A stretch of DNA of 64,000 nucleotides, from positions 21,454 through 85,453 of the forward strand of contig DATIYM010000056.1 in assembly GCA_035517615.1 (NCBI GenBank). The letters run 5' to 3'. The notes below the pieces were generated by a model. It did no database searches, had not been told where the DNA came from, and saw nothing but the letters and a program-made list of their open reading frames with translations. The DNA comes from AG25 sp035517615 (GTDB taxonomy: Bacteria > Gemmatimonadota > Gemmatimonadetes > Gemmatimonadales > GWC2-71-9). The translations under genes were made by a program, and so were the position numbers. Of the stretch, positions 1 through 7,370 are shown one piece after another (the first letter of the stretch is position 1; each line of letters starts with the position of its first letter).

Positions 1-124
1 CGAAGCGCTATTTCATGATGAATAAACGACTTCAGGCCACTGTTTCTCGGGAATTAGTCTAAACTAAATATCGAATGCCGTCAACCAAATCCACAACTTT
101 GGTCCGGATGTTAGGTTCGGCGCT
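1..124. other. upstream region of glycosyltransferase gene
   Basis: This stretch has no convincing gene. It is more AT-rich than the rest of the window and holds a short inverted repeat, TTAGT (54-58) and ACTAA (63-67) around CTAA, which could be part of a promoter or operator. The last codons of a gene running in from the left are possible in the third frame (stop at 57-59), but the piece is too short to judge. Confidence 0.3.
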
Positions 125-1267
125 GTGACCGTCATGCTGTGGGCCATCCCGGCAGGATATCTCGGATTTCTCCTGTTGATGCTGTACCGCTACGGCGAGC
201 GGGGACCATTGCTGCGCAACTACCCCGTGGTGAAAGGCGGGCCACTCGTCTCGATCATCATCCCGGCACGGAACGAGGGCACGAACATCGACGCGTGCGT
301 TCGGAGCCTGCTCGACTCCAGTTATGAGCCATTCGAAATCATCGTGGTTGACGATCGTTCGACAGATGACACGGCTCAGCGCGTGGACGCGATCGCGGCA
401 TCCGGCGGCGCGCGCGGCCGTGTGCGATTACTCCACGGCGCCGAGTTGCCTCAGGGTTGGTTCGGAAAACCGTGGGCTCTGGTGCAGGGGTGGCGGGCGT
501 CGCGAGGGGCGCTGCTCCTATTCGTCGACGCTGACACGCGACATACGCCGGAGGTCGTGGCACGCTCGATTGCCGTCCTCGAGACCGAGCGGGCCGATCT
601 GGTCACACTGCTCTCACGTCAGGAAATGCGCTCGTTTTGGGAGCGCCTGATCCAGCCGCACGTGTTCGCGGCCCTGGCATCGCGCGTGAACGATTTGCAG
701 CGCATCAACCGAACCAGAGTGGAGTGGGACGCGATCGCCAGCGGCCAGTATATCCTGACGACGCGAACGGCTTATGAGACCATCGGCACGCATGAAGCGG
801 TCAAGGACTCGGTCGTCGAGGATCTCGCGCTGGCGCAGGCGTACGTGCGCGGCAGCCTCGACATTTTTCTCGTGCACGCCTACGAGTTCGTGACGACGCG
901 CATGTACACCGGCCTGGCTGGGATCATCGAGGGATGGTCCAAGAATCTGGCGATCGGAGTTCCCAAGATGATGCCGCCCTGGCGTGTGCTCCGGCGCGTG
1001 GCACCATACATCATGTGGATGCCCGTGCTGTTCTGGATTGTTCCGCCGGTACTGTGGTTGATGGGCGGGTGGTCATGGGCACTCGCGACGGTCATCGTCT
1101 CGCTCGCGATATGGCTGTTCATCTACTGGCTCGAGGGAGCGCCGGTCGGTTATGCGCTGCTATATCCGTTCGGAGCGGTGATGGTCGCGTACATCATGAT
1201 CCGCTCGGCAATTCGCGGATCGAAGAAGATTGAGTGGAGGGGGAGAGTTTATAGCACCACTGCGTAG
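125..1267 (+). CDS. membrane glycosyltransferase, family 2 (HpnB/CrtQ-like)
   Basis: Membrane-bound GT-A family 2 glycosyltransferase of 380 aa, starting with GTG. An N-terminal hydrophobic helix (about residues 4-21) precedes the catalytic domain. That domain carries the nucleotide-binding start SIIIPARNEG, DDRSTDD (76-82), GKPWA (114-118) and a DAD metal-binding motif (135-137). Two or three membrane helices follow at about 290-370. The order and the GKPWA segment resemble hopanoid-associated HpnB and carotenoid CrtQ-type transferases, which act on lipid acceptors at the inner face of the membrane. No hopanoid or carotenoid genes are adjacent, so the acceptor is unknown. The fold is clear; the substrate is inference. 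Confidence 0.8.
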   Translation: MTVMLWAIPAGYLGFLLLMLYRYGERGPLLRNYPVVKGGPLVSIIIPARNEGTNIDACVRSLLDSSYEPFEIIVVDDRSTDDTAQRVDAIAASGGARGRVRLLHGAELPQGWFGKPWALVQGWRASRGALLLFVDADTRHTPEVVARSIAVLETERADLVTLLSRQEMRSFWERLIQPHVFAALASRVNDLQRINRTRVEWDAIASGQYILTTRTAYETIGTHEAVKDSVVEDLALAQAYVRGSLDIFLVHAYEFVTTRMYTGLAGIIEGWSKNLAIGVPKMMPPWRVLRRVAPYIMWMPVLFWIVPPVLWLMGGWSWALATVIVSLAIWLFIYWLEGAPVGYALLYPFGAVMVAYIMIRSAIRGSKKIEWRGRVYSTTA

Positions 1268-1274
1268 GCAAAGA

Positions 1275-1997
1275 CTAGAGCTCCGGAATTACCTTGCTCG
1301 CCAGAAGAATCCCCACTCCCACGCTGACCATTGCCGAGCCGAGGTGCAGGACTCTGGCCCAGGCTGCCCCTCGCTGGGATGCAAGCCGAACGGCGGCCGC
1401 CAGTGCTGCCGAAACGAGCAGCATCCCAACCGTCGTACCCACCCCGAACGCGAGGAAGTAGGCGAGTTGTGCGCCGCGCGTCTGAGCCGCCGCTATCAGG
1501 AGAAGCAGGATGGCCGCACTGCCCGCGAGTCCGTGCAGCAACCCGAAGCCGAGCGAGCGCCGTGCGTCAGCGCGCGCGTGAACGTGCGCGTGCGAACGCG
1601 AGTGCTCATGGCTGTGGAGATGCACGTGCATCGCGCCGTCGTGAGTGTGTGCATGCATGTGCCACCGACCGCGGGCGTAGCGCACGAGTACCGAGACACC
1701 CAGGCCCACGAGGAGCACGGCCACGAGGAGATCGGCGGCCGGGGAAAAGCGCTCCGGGAGATGAAGGCCGAACAGCATGATGGCGAGCACGACGATCCCG
1801 ACGCTCGCCGTGTGCCCGAGAGCCCAGGCGGCAGCCAGACGGCAGGCGGACAGCAACGAACCCTGGCGCGTGGCCAGCGTCGAGACGGCGGCCAGGTGAT
1901 CGGGTTCGAAGGCGTGACGGAACCCGAGCAGGAGGCCGACGCCCGTCAGGGCGGCTACACTGGGCAGGGCGGCCGGCGCCGCCTGGGCAAGGAGCAT
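1275..1997 (-). CDS. nickel/cobalt transporter-like membrane protein (NicO/UreH type)
   Basis: Polytopic membrane protein of 240 aa. It has the metal-selectivity motif HAFEPDH (28-34), a variant of the H-x4-D-H helix-II signature of nickel/cobalt permeases, and a second half beginning GFGLLHGLAG. Between the halves, about residues 112-150 form a cytosolic or periplasmic loop with more than ten histidines, probably metal-binding. The start ATG at 1997 is preferred over one at 2069 because the longer form would run into the divergent sigma-factor gene. The 61-bp gap to that gene must hold both promoters. It may import or export Ni/Co; the direction cannot be told from sequence. No urease or hydrogenase genes are nearby. 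Confidence 0.75.
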   Translation of the reverse strand: MLLAQAAPAALPSVAALTGVGLLLGFRHAFEPDHLAAVSTLATRQGSLLSACRLAAAWALGHTASVGIVVLAIMLFGLHLPERFSPAADLLVAVLLVGLGVSVLVRYARGRWHMHAHTHDGAMHVHLHSHEHSRSHAHVHARADARRSLGFGLLHGLAGSAAILLLLIAAAQTRGAQLAYFLAFGVGTTVGMLLVSAALAAAVRLASQRGAAWARVLHLGSAMVSVGVGILLASKVIPEL

Positions 1998-2058
1998 GGA
2001 GGGGGTAAACTTAGCACTCTGCAACCTTCTGGAGCAGCGGCCCATCAAAGCGCGATGG

Positions 2059-2637
2059 ATGGGAAACACGGCTTACACGGCGCCGACATTTAGCGGAGAC
2101 ACGACGACGACCGCGGAGGCGGAAGCAGCCGATGTCGCGCTCGCAGCAAGCGGCGACGGCCGCGCGTTCGAGCGGCTGTACCGCGCGCACGTCGCCCGGG
2201 TGCATAGTCTCGTGCGCCGCATGATCAACGCGGATGTGGCCGACGATGTCACGCAGGACGTGTTCATTCGCGCCTGGACCAAGCTCTCGACGTTTCGAGG
2301 CGAAGCCGCCTTCGGCACATGGCTGCACCGGCTCGCGGTCAACGTCATTCTCGGCCGCCGGACGGTGCTTGGCACCGAGCGCGCGCGGCTCACAAGCTCT
2401 GATGTGGCGCTCGAGCAGGTGCCGGGCCGCGACGCGCCCGGTCGCAATGAATTGACCATCGACTTCGAAGCGGCAATCGAGCGGCTTCCCGACGGCGCCC
2501 GCGACGTGTTCGTGCTTCACGACATCGCGGGATACAAGCACGAGGAGATCGCGATGCTCCTCGGCATCGTCCCCGGAACGTCGAAGTCGCAGCTGCATCA
2601 TGCGCGCATGGCGCTGCGCAGGCAGCTCGATCGCTGA
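2059..2637 (+). CDS. ECF-type RNA polymerase sigma factor
   Basis: Extracytoplasmic-function sigma factor of about 192 aa. Region 2 lies at about residues 34-100, with the typical core-binding run ADDVTQDVFIRAWTKLSTFR and GTWLHRLAVN. Region 4 lies at about 140-190 (PDGARDVFVLHDIAGYKHEE, then a helix-turn-helix ending HHARMALRRQL). The start is placed at ATG 2059: an in-frame start at 1996 would overlap the divergent transporter gene, and GGAG lies upstream at 2040. The anti-sigma factor gene follows 33 bp downstream with a strong ribosome site, then a DUF4097 envelope protein, which is the usual layout of an autoregulated envelope-stress unit. Confidence 0.9.
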   Translation: MGNTAYTAPTFSGDTTTTAEAEAADVALAASGDGRAFERLYRAHVARVHSLVRRMINADVADDVTQDVFIRAWTKLSTFRGEAAFGTWLHRLAVNVILGRRTVLGTERARLTSSDVALEQVPGRDAPGRNELTIDFEAAIERLPDGARDVFVLHDIAGYKHEEIAMLLGIVPGTSKSQLHHARMALRRQLDR

Positions 2638-2670
2638 GCGCGTAGCGGGACGGAGGAACTGGAGGTGACT

Positions 2671-3333
2671 ATGACGGATCATTGGGCCGATCGACTCTCC
2701 GAGTACGTCGACGGAGAATTGCGGCTCCAGGACGCCCAGGCGCTCGAAGCACATCTCGCGAGCTGTCCGACCTGCAAGGCGGTGCTGGTCGATTTGCGCC
2801 GGGTCAGCGCCCGCGCCCGCGCGCTCGATGACACGCCGCCCGTTGCCGACCTTTGGCCCGGCATTGCGCGCGCCATCGGCGTCGTGGCGGCGGCGCCGGC
2901 GCGGAGCGGCCGTCGCCTTACGTTTTCTGTTCCGCAACTCCTGGCCGCCAGCATTACGTTGATCGCGGTTTCGGGCGGTGCGGTCTGGTTCACGACGCAC
3001 CGGGGTGTGCCTCCCACCGTGATCGAGCACGTTCCAACCGCGGCAGTGATGGGAGCCACGGCCTCCTGGACCGGCGCCGCTCCATATGCGGCGGCCATCG
3101 CGGAGCTCGATTCGGCGCTTCAGGAAGGGCGCAAAGCGGGCCGCCTCGATACCGCGACGATAGGAGTTCTCGAGCGCAATCTGACGATCATCGACTCCGC
3201 GATCGCGCAGGCGCAGCGGGCCGTGCTTGCGGATCCCGGAAGCGCGTACCTGAATCAGCACCTGGCCGAAACGATGCAGCGCAAGCTCGAGCTGCTGCGG
3301 GGCGCGACGTCGCTCGCGGCTTCGCGTACCTGA
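2671..3333 (+). CDS. zinc-finger anti-sigma factor
   Basis: Single-pass membrane anti-sigma factor of 220 aa. The N-terminus has the ZAS-type zinc motif H28-x3-C32-x2-C35, which in this family clamps the cognate ECF sigma factor. A transmembrane helix lies at about residues 88-107. The extracytoplasmic part is alpha-helical with Ala/Leu/Asp-rich heptads, possibly a coiled coil. GGAGGT at 2661-2666 decides the start as ATG 2671 rather than GTG 2665. It presumably holds the sigma factor encoded just upstream inactive until an envelope signal arrives; the signal is unknown. Confidence 0.88.
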   Translation: MTDHWADRLSEYVDGELRLQDAQALEAHLASCPTCKAVLVDLRRVSARARALDDTPPVADLWPGIARAIGVVAAAPARSGRRLTFSVPQLLAASITLIAVSGGAVWFTTHRGVPPTVIEHVPTAAVMGATASWTGAAPYAAAIAELDSALQEGRKAGRLDTATIGVLERNLTIIDSAIAQAQRAVLADPGSAYLNQHLAETMQRKLELLRGATSLAASRT

Positions 3334-3348
3334 CGCGGGAGACGCGAG

Positions 3349-4260
3349 ATGCTTTTCACGTTGGCGGCAGTCGCAACATTTCTCGTGACGCAGCAAACCG
3401 ACACGCAGCTCCCGGTCCGTCCGGGGACGCGGCTCGAGCTGAGCAACCCGCACGGCAGCATCGTTGTCCGAACCTGGGCGCAGAGCGCGGTGCGGGTGCA
3501 CGCGGAGCATTCGGAAGGGGACCAAGTTCAGATTACGTCCGGGTCCGCGGTTCTCACGATCGGCGCCAGCTCGAGACATGGCATGTCGGAGGAGGTGAAC
3601 TACACGATCACCGTTCCGCGTTCCATGCCGCTCAATCTCTCCGGCGTGCACACCGATATCGATATCGACGGAAGCGAGGCGGCAGTCAGCGCCCAAACGG
3701 TAAATGGGGACGTGAAGTGTCGCGGCGGAAAGGGACAGATCTCGCTGCAGTCCGTCTCGGGGAGCGTGGCGCTCCAGGCGACGGACGGACGCATGGACGT
3801 TCACACGGTAAGCGACGAAATCCGGTTCACAGACGTGCAGGGCGAGATCAGCGCGGAGACCGTCAGTGGAGATGTCACACTCGAAGGGGTGAAATCATCG
3901 GATGTCGAGGTCAGCACCGTGAGCGGCAACGTGCTCTACAATGGCACGTTACTCGACAACGGGCGGTACCGCTTCTCCACACACAACGGCGACGTGGCGA
4001 TCGCGATTCCGGATAAAGCAAATGCCGCGGTCTCGGTCTCGACGTTCAACGGCGACTTCAACTCGAGCTTTCCCGTGAGTGTTACCGGCAGCACCAAGCA
4101 GCGGTTCAATTTCACGCTCGGCTCGGGGAGCGCCCGCATCGAGCTCGCAACGTTCAACGGCGACATCAAGCTGCGGAGGCCAGGGCAGCTGCGTGACGAG
4201 GACGAAGACGATCACGATCACGAGCATGACCACGATCACCATGACCACGAGCGGCAGTAA
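3349..4260 (+). CDS. DUF4097-family beta-repeat envelope protein
   Basis: Exported protein of 303 aa with a hydrophobic N-terminus (about 1-14) followed by a right-handed beta-repeat region. Short repeats recur about every 20 residues (NGDVKCRGG, SGSVALQ, SGDVTLEG, NGDVAIAI, NGDIKLR), as in the DUF4097 putative adhesin family. The last 21 residues are almost only Asp, Glu, His and Arg, a likely metal-binding tail. It lies 15 bp after the anti-sigma gene and is probably cotranscribed with it. DUF4097 proteins commonly sit in such sigma/anti-sigma operons; their molecular role is not established. Confidence 0.82.
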   Translation: MLFTLAAVATFLVTQQTDTQLPVRPGTRLELSNPHGSIVVRTWAQSAVRVHAEHSEGDQVQITSGSAVLTIGASSRHGMSEEVNYTITVPRSMPLNLSGVHTDIDIDGSEAAVSAQTVNGDVKCRGGKGQISLQSVSGSVALQATDGRMDVHTVSDEIRFTDVQGEISAETVSGDVTLEGVKSSDVEVSTVSGNVLYNGTLLDNGRYRFSTHNGDVAIAIPDKANAAVSVSTFNGDFNSSFPVSVTGSTKQRFNFTLGSGSARIELATFNGDIKLRRPGQLRDEDEDDHDHEHDHDHHDHERQ

Positions 4261-4287
4261 CGACGATTGACGTAGCCGCGTCGTTTT

Positions 4288-4306
4288 GATTGTCCACGCA
4301 ACAATC
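4288..4306 (+). other. inverted repeat before the methylase gene
   Basis: GATTGT (4288-4293) and ACAATC (4301-4306) form a perfect 6-bp inverted repeat with a 7-nt loop, 40 bp before the methylase start. It has no T-run, so it is a weak terminator candidate for the DUF4097 operon or an operator for the methylase-helicase pair. Confidence 0.3.
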
Positions 4307-4346
4307 CGGTTAATCCCCGCGCAATCGTGTCTCGCAGCTTGGCGGC

Positions 4347-7300
4347 GTGCTGCGAGAGCTGTTGGACCGCATTTGGCGCCTCGACGATGTGGGCGAATTG
4401 TTCGGAGCCCTGGGATTCGACCGCGTATACGAGCAAATACCGGCTGACGCATGGATGGGGGAATCTCAGGCGGAGCGGACGGGCACGAAGTCCCTCGCCT
4501 TCGTCGCGCGCCACGAGGCGTTTCGGGTCTTTGCGCTCGAAGCCCGAGACGCCGAACGCGCTGCGGAAGCCGGTGCCCGACGCCTTGCCGGCAACGCCGA
4601 GCGTGGATTGGTCTGCGCGTTGGGCCATTCACCGCGCCGCGTGGCGCTCGCCACGTGGAGAGTGCGGGCGGGAATGGAGCTCGCCGTGCGGGTTGCGAGC
4701 TTCACGCTCAATCCCGTCTCTGGGAGCGCCGTCGCGACATTCGAGCGCTGCTCGCCGCGCCAGGCCGAAACCGCCCTCGGCCTCGCCATCCGGGTGGGGG
4801 AGGCACTCGCGAGCGAAGGCGTAACGCGGCGTTTCTTTACGGCGTTCCGCGCCACGCTGGAACACCTGACCGACCGGATCGAGGCCCCGCGCAGCCGGTC
4901 TGACCGCCACACGCTCGCGCTAACCACCCTTACGCGCGTGCTCTTTCTGTATTTCGCGCAGGCCAAGGGATGGCTCGACGGAGATCATCAATACCTCATC
5001 CGCCGCTTCGAGAGCGCTCAAGCCCTGCGTCGATCATTTCACAAGCATGTTCTCGATCCGCTCTGTTTCGGCGCTCTCAATCGACCGTTCAGCGAGCGCT
5101 CGCGCGCTGCCAGGTTGCTCGGGCGGGTTCCGTTCCTGAACGGCGGATTGTTCGAGCCCACGGAACTCGAGCGACGCTACCATCCCGCGCGGTGGACCAA
5201 TGCGGCATGGCGTGACGCGTTCGACGGCCTGTTCGATCGTTTCCATTTTTCTGTCCGCGAGCGTGATGGCGACGATCTGATCGCCCCCGACATGCTGGGT
5301 CGAGTGTTCGAGGGCGTGATGGATCCCGATGAGCGAAAGCAGAGCGGGAGCTTCTACACTCCGGCCGCGCTCGTCCGGGAGCTGGTAAAGGCCGGTCTCG
5401 AGGCCGTGCTGGTAAACCGATTCGGGCTCGCGCCCCGTACTGCCGAGCGATGGGTGCACGACGGCCAGGCGCCGACCGGCTCGAGCCGGCCGGACATCTC
5501 GCGCATCATGGTGCTCGACCCGGCGGTCGGGTCGGGTGCCTTTCTGCTCGGCGCCCTCGAAGAGCTTGCGAGTCTCAGGGCGGAAGTGCGGGCGCGAGCG
5601 TCGGCCGTGCGCCGCCGGGTCGCGGCGTCCCTCTACGGCGTCGACCTCAAGCTCGCGGCGGTCCGCCTCACCGAACTGCGAATCTGGCTCGCGATCATTG
5701 CCGACGACGAGACCGCGGATGTCGGCGAGCTCGCGCCGCTGCCGAACCTCGACGGGCAGGTCCGACAGGGCAATGCGTTGCTCGATCCGCTCACGATCGC
5801 GGCACGCAGTGGCGGCCTCTTGGGAGGAACTACACGGTCCGCCCTGGCGCGCCTGGGTAGCGCCAGACGATCCCTGTTTGCGCTCACCGGACCTGCCAAG
5901 CGTGAAGCGCAACGCGAGCTTGCGAGAGAAGAGCTATCACTCATGACCAACCTGCTGGCTCGAGTCACTCTCCGTCTCGATACGCGGGTGACGGAGCTGC
6001 TCGCACGGGCTCGTGATCGCGACCTGTTCGGTCGTCGCACCGGCCTGGGGCCGGACGGGCGGAAGGAATTGCGCCGCCAGCGGGCCATGCGGCGGGCCGC
6101 CCGTGAGGCGGCGCGCCGGCTCACTGCGTTCGGTGAAAAGCCGTTCTTCGCCTTCGAGGCGCACTTTGGCGATATCCTCGGGGCTGGAGGATTCGATCTC
6201 GTGGTCGGAAACCCGCCGTGGGTTCGTGGTGAACGCCTCCCGCCCCAGGTCCGCGAGACCCTGGCGCACCGCTATCCCTCATGGCACAGCGCCGGCCACA
6301 GAGGCTTCGGGCACCTTCCGGATCTCTCGGTCGCTTTTGTCGAGAGAGCGCTCGAGCTCACTGCGCCGGGGGGAGCCGTGTCGTTCCTCCTTCCGGCCAA
6401 GCTTACCTCGAGCGGCTATGCGGAGCCGCTGCGACAGCATCTGGTTCACGAGACGGAGATCGCGCGCGCCGCCCCGTTGGAAAGCTGGAGTCGGGGTTTT
6501 GCGGCCGCCGTCTACCCGATGGCACTGGTCGTGGTGCGCGCGGCTCCGCGGAGCACTCACGAGGTCGCAACGAACCTCGGTCCGGCGTCCCGGGCGTCAC
6601 GGATCCCGCAACAGATGCTGACGCAAGCAGGTCCCTGGATCCTCTCGCCAGACGCCACCAAAACCGCGCGGCGGCTCCGCGACGCGCATCCGACGGTGGG
6701 CGATCGGTGGGTTCCGATGATGGGAGTCAAGACCGGCGCCGACGAGGTATTTCTGCAACCGGTGCCTTCCCGCTGGACGCGCCCGGCACTCAGGGGCCGA
6801 GATCTCGCAATGTGGCGTGGCACGCCGCGGCTTCATCTCGCCTGGGGATATGGCGCGGATGGCCAGCTCCTCGCGCACGCTCCCGCGGAGCTCTGGGCCA
6901 TCCTCGCACCACATCTCGACCGGCTGCAGCGCCGGAACGACTACCGCGCGGGTCCGCCGTGGCAGGTGTTTCGCACGGGGCTCGCGTGCCGCGGGCATCG
7001 CGTGATCTGGCCCGATCTGGCGCGTCGTTTGCGGGCCGTCGTTCCATCCGCGGAATCGGTCCCCCTGAATACCGTCTATGGCATCGCCACGCGTGACGAC
7101 GACGATGCCCACGCGCTCGCGGCCCTCTTCAATTCTCGATGGATATCAGCGCTCGCCGCCCTCATTGCCGATCCCGCACGAGGCGGCTTTCGCCGCTTCA
7201 ATGCCCGCGTGATCGCCGCACTGCCCGCGCCGCAGGGCGAGGCCGCATGGGCACGGCTCGCCACAGCGGGGCGCAACCACAGGCAAACCGATGACCTGGT

Positions 7301-7370
7301 CGCCGAACTCCTCGAGCTGGATGAGGCCGACTGCCGCGCACTCGGCCGTTTGGCCCCGGATTCTCTCTGA
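4347..7370 (+). CDS. Eco57I-like N6-adenine DNA methyltransferase
   Basis: Large adenine-specific DNA methyltransferase of 1007 aa, with a GTG start. The N-terminal third holds the helical block typical of Eco57I/PglX-type enzymes (LFLYFAQAKGWLDGD), then FYTP (336-339), motif I DPAVGSGAF (391-399), and catalytic motif IV NPPW (622-625). About 220 residues rich in Arg and Leu separate motifs I and IV. The C-terminal 300 residues probably form the target-recognition domain. I found no PD-(D/E)xK nuclease motif at the N-terminus, unlike type IIG enzymes. The last 80 nt overlap a SNF2-type helicase gene, so the two are very likely cotranscribed and functionally paired. This resembles the DrmMI-DrmD pair of class 1 DISARM without drmABC. 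The modified sequence is unknown. Confidence 0.85.
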   Translation: MLRELLDRIWRLDDVGELFGALGFDRVYEQIPADAWMGESQAERTGTKSLAFVARHEAFRVFALEARDAERAAEAGARRLAGNAERGLVCALGHSPRRVALATWRVRAGMELAVRVASFTLNPVSGSAVATFERCSPRQAETALGLAIRVGEALASEGVTRRFFTAFRATLEHLTDRIEAPRSRSDRHTLALTTLTRVLFLYFAQAKGWLDGDHQYLIRRFESAQALRRSFHKHVLDPLCFGALNRPFSERSRAARLLGRVPFLNGGLFEPTELERRYHPARWTNAAWRDAFDGLFDRFHFSVRERDGDDLIAPDMLGRVFEGVMDPDERKQSGSFYTPAALVRELVKAGLEAVLVNRFGLAPRTAERWVHDGQAPTGSSRPDISRIMVLDPAVGSGAFLLGALEELASLRAEVRARASAVRRRVAASLYGVDLKLAAVRLTELRIWLAIIADDETADVGELAPLPNLDGQVRQGNALLDPLTIAARSGGLLGGTTRSALARLGSARRSLFALTGPAKREAQRELAREELSLMTNLLARVTLRLDTRVTELLARARDRDLFGRRTGLGPDGRKELRRQRAMRRAAREAARRLTAFGEKPFFAFEAHFGDILGAGGFDLVVGNPPWVRGERLPPQVRETLAHRYPSWHSAGHRGFGHLPDLSVAFVERALELTAPGGAVSFLLPAKLTSSGYAEPLRQHLVHETEIARAAPLESWSRGFAAAVYPMALVVVRAAPRSTHEVATNLGPASRASRIPQQMLTQAGPWILSPDATKTARRLRDAHPTVGDRWVPMMGVKTGADEVFLQPVPSRWTRPALRGRDLAMWRGTPRLHLAWGYGADGQLLAHAPAELWAILAPHLDRLQRRNDYRAGPPWQVFRTGLACRGHRVIWPDLARRLRAVVPSAESVPLNTVYGIATRDDDDAHALAALFNSRWISALAALIADPARGGFRRFNARVIAALPAPQGEAAWARLATAGRNHRQTDDLVAELLELDEADCRALGRLAPDSL

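Noticed and set aside
2011..3804. A 597-codon frame on the minus strand opposite the sigma, anti-sigma and DUF4097 genes
   Set aside because: It is antisense to three recognisable genes, is rich in Arg and has no domain. Long antisense frames are expected in GC-rich DNA.
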